Assembly: GCA_001632425.1 (NCBI GenBank)
Contig: KV425684.1
Span: 1-43,722, forward strand
Reading direction: 5' to 3'
From: Neolentinus lepideus HHB14362 ss-1
Lineage: Eukaryota > Basidiomycota > Agaricomycetes > Gloeophyllales > Gloeophyllaceae
DNA length: 43,722 nt
Below the pieces are notes generated by a model. The model saw only the letters and a list, made by a program, of their open reading frames with translations, was not told the DNA's origin and made no database searches. This document shows positions 35,050-43,722 of the stretch, one piece after another (position 1 is the stretch's first letter; every line of letters starts with the position of its first letter). The position numbers and the translations under genes are program-made.

Positions 35050-36035
35050 CGGGTGAGAGAGGAAGGATTCTTGCAGCAAGAGCTGTTCTGTCCCGCATTT
35101 TACGAGTTGCGTGTCCAGATGAACGGATTCGGCAATAACATTCGCTCTGATCATGCTTTAGCCGAGCATCGCAATTCACGGCAAATATACCCCGTAGTGT
35201 TGGCGTAGATCTCCTCGACGATGATCCCCCTCAAAGGAGCAGATCAGTGGCTACTAGTGGACAGTATAGTGAGCAAGCCACTTACACGTCCATAGAGAGT
35301 AACACCTCCATATAGTATGGTGCCCTCTTTCATGATCCGTGCTCGAATCGGAGGAGGCCTGCAGAGGCGGGGAAAGGCAGTTGTTTTCTGGTCTAGCATC
35401 CAGTATGTAACATCATCCATCAAATTTAACCTCGATAATTGACGATGTTTCTCATCTTCAAATCATCTTCTTCGTCACCGTCGCTAGCGATTTGCAAACC
35501 GATCGGCCTACCCAACGTGGTAAGATCTCGTAAACGTTAGCTGAGCACTGAGGCACGCTTAAGGAAATGCCAACAAATTCGACCCTCTTTGTGTCGTGTG
35601 CGGTGCTGAAACTTGACAATTCATCTTCGGACGGCAATCTGTTGCACTCATTGAATGTTGACAGGCGAGTGAGGCACTGAGCAGCAGTATCCATGGAAGT
35701 TCTCACGTAGGCTACAACCTGATACACACGGCGGGCAAGCGAGGTGTCCTTTTTCGCGGCGGCTGAGAAAAAGGACACTGTCCTGTTACAGCGACCATCA
35801 AGGGATTTCCGATGCTGCGTCATGATGGCATCATTGCTGGATCATGTGGTAGTCACGTCACGGAAGCATGCAACATGTATCGGGAAATCATCCAGCACTC
35901 AGTTTTTCGATGCAGGGCATTGTACATTGCCCTAATATTAATAATCCTATTGGTAACATTTTTGGAGCTTAGGTTGCCATCCGAAAGCTTCTATGTGACA
36001 TACAACAGTGCATCACGCAGCTTCCGATTTTCAGT
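35050..36035. other. Intergenic region between host genes and the right transposon block
   Basis: No recognised gene. A minus-strand frame at 35458-35823 (121 codons) overlaps a perfect hairpin and shows no known motif. The first 150 bp should hold the promoter of the six-hairpin glycosidase. Confidence 0.4.
35744..35778. repeat. Perfect 12-bp inverted repeat (hairpin)
   Basis: GTGTCCTTTTTC at 35744-35755 is followed after an 11-base spacer by its exact complement GAAAAAGGACAC at 35767-35778. Part of the arm (TGTCCT) recurs directly after it. It could be a remnant end of a small transposon. Confidence 0.85.
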
Positions 36036-36157
36036 TACTGTACCATTTCGATCAATTCGCCGCCGGCCATGACGCGTGACAACCGGAGTCAGTGCGCCAG
36101 CCCGCCGCCTCGCCGGACGACGCGTGACAGGCTCCCAACTTCGCCAGTGTCCCAGAC

Positions 36158-36263
36158 ATGTCGGAAATTTCCGTATAGACTTTTATTTAATGCCAATTTA
36201 ATCCTTTTTAAACCTTCTTTCTGCTAGTAATCCATTATAATGGTGTTCGGAAATTTCCGACAT
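36158..36263. repeat. Nested inverted repeat in the MITE (16-bp arms)
   Basis: ATGTCGGAAATTTCCG at 36158-36173 is the exact reverse complement of CGGAAATTTCCGACAT at 36248-36263. Each arm also contains the 12-bp palindrome CGGAAATTTCCG. The 74-bp interior is AT-rich. It may be a second tiny element inserted in the first. Confidence 0.85.
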
Positions 36264-36358
36264 TGACATTTCATTTGGCCATCTACATCAGCAAAATGGC
36301 CAATGGTCTTGTGGCAGTCTTACAATGCTTTTTATAGCTTTAAGAGACTTTAAGAGCC

Positions 36359-36465
36359 GGACTTGGCTTAATGGATCTTATTCTCATCTTAAAATGGGTG
36401 CTAAGTACCTAAAAGACATGTAAAAGACGACAATAAGAACCTTTAAGACCGGTTAAGCCAAGTCC
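36359..36465. repeat. Second nested inverted repeat in the MITE (13-bp arms)
   Basis: GGACTTGGCTTAA at 36359-36371 pairs exactly with TTAAGCCAAGTCC at 36453-36465. Flanking bases (CCGG) pair with one bulged G. The interior contains repeated AAGAC/AAAAGAC runs. Confidence 0.82.
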
Positions 36466-37046
36466 CGGCCGTAAGACAGATTGCCATTTTCCTGATGTAG
36501 CTACATGATGCGTGACAATACCTAAATTTCGCCATGCCAGAGGGCCGCGTGACACGTGACACGGCAAATTGATCGAAATGGTACAGTAATGCAAATTATC
36601 CAAGTCAAGCACGGACCTAAGTCATAGCTTAATATTCTCTACATTAGTTAATTAAGTCCATAACAATGCTCAAACACGATGACCAAAGAGTATTCCGTCA
36701 ATCCCTCAATCCGTGCACAGCACTGACTGCAATTGTCATTAGTCTGGGACTAATCGCATCGGTTTAACCGGACCTCGGGATATCAGCTCACGTGACCTTA
36801 TTACAATGCCAAACAAGCGTGACACATCTGAGTGCGTCCATCTGTACATAGCATACTTTACGCGTCTCCTGCATGTCCTCTCCCGAAAAATGTGCTAGTC
36901 TACCTACCTCTCGGTCTAATTATGTTTTCTCAACTCCAGATGGCTGCAAACTCTGCCACCACACTCTACATCAGGTTCTCCCATTTGATCCCCATGACCA
37001 TCAGCTTGAGGGTGTCTGTCAGGGCTTGGACGGTGATACACCCTAT

Positions 37047-38146
37047 GTGTCTCTAGGCTCAGAAAACGCATTTTCGGCACTTTTGCACTATTTCCCACGC
37101 TATGTGCGATAGCGCTAGGGCTCCCGGTCTGGTGGCGCAAGCAATATTCGAGTTTTTATTGATTTTTTTAGCTATTCCTGCACTCCTCGACACTTCGATC
37201 TCGTTCAGCAGGCGCTCCGCTGCATTACATAAGCAAGCACACCCATCTCGACAATAGCGGCGGTGCCATGGTATCCTTCCAACAAGTAGCATAGTGCGGC
37301 AGTGTTGCACTGCTTCAGCTGCGTCCGGCAGTGTGGTCTCTATCAAGCTCAAGACATTCCGAGGCTGTGCGTGCCTTGCGGGCACCTGTGCAGCCTCCAC
37401 CTGGAGCAATAGCGCTTTTTGATGCGATGCTGTGCGCTTTCCCACGCTTCTTTCGGTATGCGATGGCCTGTGCGTATGGACACTGTAGCTTACGGAGATT
37501 GTTCCCCTGTCTGAGGTTTGAGATAGATCGGTTTCAGGAGTAGTTTCATTTTGTTAGCATATGGCTCTTGGTTCATCTGTTTTCCCAGTAGAGTACTTTA
37601 GTTGGACCTCCTGTAGGCAGACAAGACAGGCAACAGGCAACCCAGTCAGTCCTCCCTGCGCAATCTAGTGTTCCCATCTCATTCCTGCGTCTATCTCTGA
37701 GCTTCCTGCATCTTGCATCCTTCCTCCGATCCCTGCGTCGCTATCTCTCTGCCTACGATAAGAGCGCCGAGTCGCTATCATCGCTATACGTCGCTATACG
37801 TCGCTATACGTCGCTAGTCGCTACATCGCTATCTCGCCAACTGCTAATAGGCACACCGAGTCGCACCTTGTCACTTTCCGATTGTGTTCTATTTTTAGCC
37901 TCCCATCGCTATTCCGTTGCCATCTTTCTACGTCCCACTTCGCATCGCAGTTTCGTTTGGTTTTTTTCATATACGTTGCATTTGTGGTTTGCGGTCTCGG
38001 CCCTATCCTTCCATTTACTCCCTCCGAACTATCTATTACCCTTCGTTACCCCGGGCCTCACAGCCATCTGACACCAAGGGCTTTGGTGTTTGCTTTGTGG
38101 TTGTGTCTACCCTTTAGGTCTCTTTTCAGCGGGTTTCGTCGTGTGT
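37047..38146. mobile_element. LTR-retroelement-related insertion splitting the RecQ gene
   Basis: About 1.1 kb separates two pieces of the helicase frame. Its last 130 bp (38020-38151) match 42878-43007 in the 5' region of the Gypsy element at the right edge. It contains a 10-bp tandem repeat at 37781-37810 and many GTCGCTA words like those around 42550-42830. No terminal TG..CA pair with a target duplication could be fixed, so the exact limits are approximate. A solo or truncated LTR plus leader is the simplest explanation. Confidence 0.55.
37781..37810. repeat. Three exact tandem copies of a decamer
   Basis: TCGCTATACG is repeated three times without mismatch, followed by a partial fourth (TCGCTAGTCG). 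It lies inside the insertion in the RecQ gene. Confidence 0.93.
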
Positions 38147-38151
38147 TCGTG
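38020..38151 (+). repeat. Direct repeat shared with 42878-43007 (copy 1)
   Basis: About 130 bp, from CCTCCGAACT to TTCGTCGTGTGT, is shared with 42878-43007 in the same orientation with only scattered differences. It links the RecQ insertion to the Gypsy element at the right edge. Confidence 0.88.
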
Positions 38152-40387
38152 TTCATCAACGGGAAGGACCTATTTGCTATTGCAGCATGCGGAGATGGGA
38201 AGACTGGATATTTTTATATGTTTATGCTTATGGTAATATCCTTGACACACAATGCAATAAAGCTTCCCAGTGTCTGGTTCCCAAAGGACCCAGTTATGAT
38301 TATTGTATGCCCCACAAACGGGATTGAGGAACAACTGGTACATGTTTTTTTCTTGCATTTGCCTTATACAAGACTATTGCTAATGCAAGTGGGCGGTAAA
38401 TCTAGCAAAATACAGGCTCAAGACACTCGCAATTAATGCGAAGACCCTGCATGATGCTTCAACATGGAAAGAAAACCTCTGGATGATGGCACGGACTGGT
38501 ATTTCCATGCTTATGCTGTCTCCGGAGCAGCTCTCTGGGAAAGGCTTTGGGAACTTGCTCAATCATGCCCCATTCTGGAACCGTGTTGTCACACTGGGCA
38601 TAGATGAGCCTCATCCGATGCTAACATGGGGCAAGGGCTTCAGGAAGTCATTTCTGGAGATAGGTTTCATGTTAGGATTGGTTGTATTGGATGCTCAGCC
38701 ACAGGAACAAATATGTACAAACAATTTCGCACTTTTGATAGTTAGTGCCACTGGATGTACTTTCCTTAGTCCGTGCAATTGACCTGCCTTCGATTTGTGT
38801 ATGTGTCTGGGTCTGGTGTGCTTATGGCCACCATCTATGCTTCCCTGTTTGCTCTGCTGCTGACATTTCATGCATGCACATCTTCCACCCCAGGCCATCA
38901 TGATTGCTACCACAGTGACAATGGTGGCAGGCAGACCTTACAAAAGTGTCTGTCATTTCCTCGGCTTCAAGATGGGTCAATTCCATAAGATACATCACTC
39001 TAACTACCGGCCGGATCTCCAGCTAATCATCCGAGAGCTTGGGTCTGGGATTGGCGGCTGCTCCTTTCCTAATCTACGCTGGGTCCTCAACAGTTCTCGC
39101 AAAACAATCATCTATTGTGACACCATTTCACTTTGCTTCCATGTGGCTGTGTACCTATGGCATACAGCCCTCGCCACTGGCAAGAAGGACTTGAAGCACA
39201 TTATACGAATCTATACCTCTCTGAATCACACCTCGTATAATCAACAGACTCTAGATTTTCTTTATAATGGTCCTAATCCTCACATTACCATTGCTTCATG
39301 AGTGTTGGGAGTGGGTATCAATCCCCCAGATGTCTGTGATGTTCTCTGCATTGGTGATCTGGAGGAGCCTAATGACTGGTTCCAGGAAGTTGGACAGGCA
39401 GTTCAGGACAGACATAAGGTATCCTATATACAAGCTCAAACTCCCTCAAGAAAGCACTGGCCGTGGTTGAGGCTGCGGAGAAAGGGACAAGAGGGACAAA
39501 GAAGAAAGGGAAGTCTATGTCTAGCACTGACAGCTCCGAGATGTCAGTGGGCATGGCCATGTTGCTCAGCACCAAATGCTTGGTTGAGGAACAGAACCAT
39601 CATTATGGCAATCCCCCTGAGAACCCACTGTGTTCCTGTAAAACATGTGCAAACAGTCCACTGCCAGCACAACCAATTCAGTGCAACTGCAGTTGCTGCT
39701 CACCGGAACTGCTGCCCACAGAAATTGCTCCCACTCATCAAGTGAATCCCTGCTCTCGACAGTCTCTCTCCAAGAAATTGCTCATGCATGCTGAGGAAGC
39801 TCTCCACGATCTTCGTGATACCCTATGGGAACAAGCCAGTGAGAGGAAGTATGGCTTTGTGCCTTCAGATACATTCCTCCCTGATGAGGTGATCACACTC
39901 ATATGCGACTGACTGCTGACTCTCATGGCAAAGGGTACACTTGTGACACTGATGAAAAATGAACCATACGTCCTGGCAAATCTTGATTAGATTTGGACGG
40001 TTGTGACTCAGTTGTGCAGCCAACACGAAGCTAGTGCTGTGGGTGAAGGACACACCAACAGTGGAGTTCGTGAGGTGGGGAGTACTTCAGACTCTGTTCC
40101 TCCCTTGAGCAGTTGGAAGCCTAATGGTTATGGCATGCCTGCAACAGTAGCTGCCAATCAGACCCCATTCACTGTGATGTGCTTTACCTGGCAGGCTAAC
40201 ATCATGGGAGATTATGGGAATGACCCAAACCACAAGAGAAAGGCATCTACTTCAGACCAGGATCAGGTTGCAGGATGGAAACCTCATAAAAAGATATGTC
40301 AGACTGATCTGTTTACCATCCAGTATTTGATAGCTGGTTTCCATGACAGGGAAAAGAGAATGAACCATGTATATAGGCTTAATCATA

Positions 40388-41750
40388 TTAATCTTCATCT
40401 TCAGTATCAACCTCGAAATGACCTGCCAGAATCCTCAACTCACCATCCACAACATGTTTCAAGCCATAACTGATGTCTGGAGCTACCTCTGTATCACTCT
40501 CATGCTCCATGTCATCCAAGTCTTCATCAGCTTCATTGACATCCTGTGTGAATTGCAGGCCAGAGGACAACAATGCTCGGTGCAGCAGATCACGGTCTGT
40601 AAGTGTGTTGTTCTTCCATTTGTTCAGTCTTTTGAGCAACTGTTGATGTCCATGTCCATAGTCATCGACATTGCATTTGCCATAAGAGCGACCCACTCAG
40701 AATGAATGAAGGTGTGTATCTTTGTAGATACGTAGTAGCTCCCAAATCTCTGTCCGGGTCTTGGGTGATGTATGAGTGCTTGACTTCGGTTGAAGGCCAA
40801 CACTGATCTCTGCCTCAGCCTTTAGCCTTGTCAGGTGATGAAGGTTTCAAGAGATAACATCTTTCATGAAGTTATCATCAAAGTCAATATCCTTGCACCT
40901 GACAATGTCTTCAATGTTCAGATTGAAATGCTCTTGCATCAAGTCCCCCTCAATCCAGTGCCCCTCCCTTCCAACTACATTAACGAGCCAGTTGTTCAGG
41001 ATAGCCTCTCGCATGCTGGGGCTTGACTCTAGCTCGAGATTCACAATGGTTTCCATGAGGTATGTAGTGTATTTTGAATGTGTTGAGCCAGCGAATGTCA
41101 CTAACATCATCTTGAGACATTCATATGCATGTCCACCATCACCATCTGCTATGGCATATGCTGTCTCTCATGAAACCATTGAGTTGATCAAAAAGCGAAT
41201 TGAGGCAGCAAGTACTAGATCCCCTTTGATTTCTGCTGTAGCCTTTCCCTTTTTGCTCCGAGATTGAGTCTTTGCCTTAGGTTTGGCTCCCTTGGTGAGA
41301 TTGTCGGCTTCTCCGGGAGCTGAATCGGGATCAGGGGTCCATATTTGGCCATGAGTGATGGTGTTTCCGCTGTATTGCCCTTTCATTGCACACTCATAGG
41401 CACAGTAAGATGTATACTGCCAATGGAGTGCATGCGCAGCTTTCTCAAGATCTTCGAACTCTGGCAGCTCATTCTTGGACTTCAGACCTTCAAAGTACTT
41501 GAACAAATTGACGGTTCTGAAATACAGTCTCCAGCAGTCAAGCAACTGTGCATCCAGGACCAGATACACTAGCTGCGTGGCTGGGTAGTATTTGACTTTC
41601 GAAAGATTCCTTGGAGTTTTGTGCCCAATCACCGCTGCACTATGGCCCAGCGTGGATGGATCCTTGCTCAAGTGGTCACCCCAGTGGGTTTGGCAGAGGC
41701 GGTGATAGGCCCCATTGGCTTCTGACCCCAGAAAATGTGATTTAGGGCAA
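40388..41750 (-). pseudogene. DUF6589-type transposon protein, C-terminal half
   Basis: One minus-strand frame runs from inside the right 139-bp repeat to a stop at 40388, broken only by TGA at 41168-41170, 40847-40849 and 40697-40699. Recognisable family segments are THWGDHLSKDPSTLGHSAAV, YYPATQLVYLVLDAQLLDCW, KMMLVTFAGSTHSKYTTYLM, LELESSPSMREAIL, NLHHLTRLKAEAEISVGLQP and GRSYGKCNVDDYGHGHQQLL. A Lys/Ser-rich linker lies between. These match my recollection of DUF6589 proteins, abundant in Agaricomycetes and probably transposon-borne, with no demonstrated activity. The N-terminal half is absent: the frame enters the repeat at about 41730 and ends there. All three stops sit where family members have Arg or variable residues. 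It converges on the RecQ-like gene. Confidence 0.75.
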
Positions 41751-41838
41751 TTCCGCGCGCTTCGTGGGAACGGCGACTTAGCGACTCAATAGTGCACTGT
41801 CGGTACTCTGCGCTCTAGTGACCCTACGCACCAGCGAC
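41700..41838. repeat. Right copy of the 139-bp inverted repeat
   Basis: Reverse complement of positions 1-139 with 11 mismatches and no gaps. The inner 40 bp overlap the open frame of the DUF6589 gene, so the repeat includes a little coding sequence. Just outside is unrelated sequence (AAGGCTCTCGG). Confidence 0.87.
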
Positions 41839-42250
41839 AAGGCTCTCGGCTCTTCGGTGTACTTAGGATGGCTTCTCGGTAGCTTGGTCAGCCGAACGTC
41901 ATTCAGTCGAGTCATCAGCATCTCGGCATGCATCGTCCGGCGTTGTTACTGCAGTCCGAACTGAGGCGGTGTCTCAGGGCGCCTTTCCATATAGCGTACA
42001 GCCCGCCGTTGCTTCAGATCAGCGCTAGTTCTATTGGCGCGACTTTCCTTATGCGTGCAGTGCGCATCGACACATGGCGTGACTATGGCTATCATGACAC
42101 CGCCATACCACAGAATGGCCCCACCCTTTATCCCTCTTTCGGCAGCATCGCGCTAGCATCGGCAGCATAGCCCACCCCCAGATTATCAAAGAGGCGCGCT
42201 CTAATGCAAAGTCAAGATGCACCCGACTGGCTCCCATCTGTGGAACGGCG
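41839..42250. other. Spacer between the right inverted repeat and the Gypsy element
   Basis: GC-rich sequence with many GTC, CGC and GCTA words. A minus frame at 42049-42270 has no known motif. Nothing else is seen. Confidence 0.4.
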
Positions 42251-42538
42251 TGTGTGCTAGAGTTGGTCACGCAGGGTACTGGTCGAAGAGCGCATGCGGA
42301 TTAGGAGCAAGGCAGTACAAGTTGTATGGATGTGAGGCTGAGCAGAGGCACAACTCACGGTAGTAGGTAGATAGGATCGGACATAGAGCAGTCGCTCTCT
42401 TGTATTTAAGCCATTACTCTACTGTTTGTACAACAAGTTATCTTCACCACACTCTTCAGATTTCAGTCTCGTGTCAGAGTTTCTTTTAAGTCCATCTTGC
42501 GACTCGCATTTAGGTACTCTTGCGTACCTCTGACTTCA
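42251..42538 (+). repeat. Candidate 5' LTR of a Ty3/Gypsy retrotransposon
   Basis: A TG start (TGTGCTAGAG) and a CA end (CTGACTTCA) bracket a TATA-like TATTTAAG at about 42402 and a following pyrimidine-rich transcript start region, as in an LTR. The gag ORF follows 770 bp later. The 3' partner lies outside the window, so the limits are a guess. Confidence 0.35.
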
Positions 42539-42877
42539 CCCAGAGATAGTGACAGAGTACACCAGCGTAGCGTCGCTGTTCATAAGCAATTCCTTATAAG
42601 CCAGGACCTCCTAGACAGCCCCGCGCGCTGTAGCGTAGTGCTAATCAGAGTCGATATACGTCCGAGTTAGAGATAGCGACTACCAGCAGCGCTCCACTAT
42701 AGAGCGTCGAAGACCGCATAGCGCCGAACAGGAGGACTATCATACAGCGCCCATACCGCGCCGTGCATATAGCGCTACATAGCGCATAGCGTCGCCCTCA
42801 CCCTACAGACTGCCACCGAGTAGCGACTTGGCGCCAACCTTCCTTTAGCCCCACCTATACGTCTCACCTCCACCCAT

Positions 42878-43007
42878 CCCCTCCGAACTATATTACCCTT
42901 CGCTACCCCGGGCCTCGCAGCCATCTGACACCAAGGGATTTGGTGTTTGCTTTGTGGTTGTGTCTACACTTTAGGTCTCTTTTCCGCGGGTTTCGTCGTG
43001 TGTCTGT
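42878..43007 (+). repeat. Direct repeat shared with 38020-38151 (copy 2)
   Basis: Same sequence as the end of the insertion in the RecQ gene, here within the untranslated leader between the candidate LTR and gag. It shows that the two belong to related retroelements. Confidence 0.88.
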
Positions 43008-43304
43008 GCGTATCAGCGCATCAATAGCGAAGCGATCAAAGAAGTTTATGACGCAGCGGTAGCTATCGCCAATCGTCTCTACCCGGGTCATTTCGCCCAA
43101 ACGCCATCCGACATCCCTCACAGCGACTCAGAATCCTCCGAGGAGGTACCCCTGGCTTTGCTATTTCCAAGGCGCTGATCAGCTCGCATAGCTGCACTAT
43201 CTGCACCTCCTTCACAAACTGCTTCACCTCCACCCGTCTCCCCTATCAACGAACAACCAGTCCTTCCACCTTCCACTCCAGAACCCATCCCCGAGATAAA
43301 CACA

Positions 43305-43628
43305 ATGGCCGATGTCAAAGCTTCCCCATCGTGTCGCGACAAGGCAGCACCCGTATTCGATCCCAAAAACCTGCGATCGCTACTATGCTACTTGGAGGAT
43401 CTAGAGGATCTCTTCAAAGTGCACCCCACCCTCATCATGAACGAAGCAGACAAGAAGCGCACCACCGTCAAATATGTGCCAATGCACGAAGAGGAGATGT
43501 GGAAAGGGTTGCCAGAATACGAGGATGCAGCCAAGACATACGAGGAGTTCATCACAGCGCTCAAGACGCTATACCCAGCAGTGCGCGAAGACCAGTGCTA
43601 TTCCATGAGTGACATGGACAGCCGGTTC
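43305..43628 (+). pseudogene. Ty3/Gypsy gag, N-terminal part
   Basis: An ORF starting MADVKASPSCRDKAAPVFDP followed by LRSLLCYLEDLEDLF, a helix with KKRTTVKYVPMHEEEMW, then DAAKTYEEFITALKTLYP and MSDMDSR. This spacing is that of the capsid N-terminal part of Gypsy gag proteins from Agaricomycetes. At about 43627 the sequence turns abruptly AT-rich (TAATAATAATGTATTACATG) and the frame ends at TAA near 43655, well before a zinc knuckle or pol. It is probably truncated by another insertion or a deletion. Confidence 0.7.
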
Positions 43629-43722
43629 TGTAATAATAATGTATTACATGTCTAATATTTTAACAAACCCTTATGCAATACCCAGTAATGTTTTAAGCGT
43701 AATGTATTAATGCCCCGGGCTG
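43629..43722. other. AT-rich sequence interrupting gag at the window edge
   Basis: A sharp change to AT-rich sequence with an imperfect palindromic start (TAATGTATTACAT) suggests the end of a further element that continues beyond the window. Confidence 0.4.

Larger units (their letters stand above)
36038..36586. mobile_element. MITE of 549 bp with TA target-site duplication
   Basis: The ends are inverted repeats starting CTGTACCATTTCGATCAATT. The first 20 bases match perfectly and 24 of 25 match overall (left end from 36038, right end to 36586). Both sides are flanked by TA (36036-36037 and 36587-36588), the target duplicated by Tc1/mariner-type transposases. There is no transposase ORF, so it is non-autonomous. 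Subterminal parts repeat GCGTGAC several times, a pattern often bound by transposases. The interior holds two further inverted repeats, described separately. Confidence 0.85.
36873..40473 (+). pseudogene. RecQ-like DEAD/DEAH helicase of a transposable element, interrupted
   Basis: ATP-dependent 3'-5' helicase of RecQ type. The N-terminal piece (from 36873) carries the Q-motif region (FDPHDHQLEGVCQGLDG) and is cut off at about 37045 by an insertion. Coding resumes near 38147 with Walker A (ACGDGKTGYF) and PKDPVMIIVCPTNG. After an intron (GTACAT..GCAAG, about 38337-38388) it reads LKTLAINAKTLHDAS, SMLMLSPEQL and a DEAH-type box changed to DEPH (LGIDEPHPMLTWG). A gap of about 230 bp (long intron or insertion) precedes RPDLQLIIRELGSGIGG and KTIIYCDTISLCF. 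A TGA at 39299-39301 interrupts the motif V region before VLGVGINPPDV, and a frameshift lies near 39430. The C-terminus has a Cys-rich, zinc-like region (CSCKTC, CNCSCC). It converges on the DUF6589 gene and probably belongs to the same element. Confidence 0.8.

Noticed and set aside
37059..37445. Minus-strand ORF of 128 codons in the RecQ insertion
   Set aside because: No motif was seen and it lies in untranslated retroelement-like sequence.

Overview
This window reads as genomic DNA of a basidiomycete fungus, most likely an Agaricomycete. Genes are split by many short introns (about 47-75 nt) with GT..AG ends. The transposable elements are of types common in Agaricomycetes: a Helitron, a DUF6589 plus RecQ-helicase element, a Ty3/Gypsy gag and a TA-flanked MITE. 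No tRNA, rRNA or CRISPR array was recognised. All gene models are spliced by eye.

Layout. Positions 1-8660 are transposon: a 139-bp sequence whose inverted copy lies at 41700-41838, then a small ORF and a decayed Helitron on the minus strand. The Helitron encodes a Rep (HUH) domain, a Pif1-type helicase and a C-terminal part resembling a USP/C19 cysteine protease. It is broken by three in-frame TGA codons and a 13-bp tandem duplication. Positions 9294-35049 are the host gene block: a broken multi-pass membrane protein, two tandem aldo/keto reductases, profilin, two unrecognised proteins, a secreted GH1 beta-glucosidase, a short-chain dehydrogenase (SDR), a chromodomain/coiled-coil protein, a Kre9/Knh1-like surface protein, a secreted GH5 hydrolase, a second SDR (inverted paralogue of the first) and a six-hairpin glycosidase. 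Positions 36038-43722 are transposon again: a MITE, a RecQ-like helicase gene split by an LTR-related insertion, a convergent DUF6589 gene, the right copy of the 139-bp repeat, and the 5' part of a Gypsy element running off the window.

How the genes relate. The GH1, GH5, six-hairpin and Kre9-like genes suggest extracellular polysaccharide degradation or cell-wall work. The AKRs and SDRs are small NAD(P)H oxidoreductases that could act on sugar- or lignin-derived carbonyls, though nothing in the sequence fixes a substrate. Profilin and the chromodomain protein are housekeeping types, so the centre looks like ordinary chromosome rather than purely mobile cargo.

The observations most worth following are: six in-frame TGA codons in two unrelated transposons, all at positions that fit a lost CGA arginine codon; the protease-like domain on the Helitron helicase; the paired RecQ/DUF6589 element with inverted ends; the nested inverted repeats of the MITE; and two probable GC-AG introns in the aldo/keto reductases.
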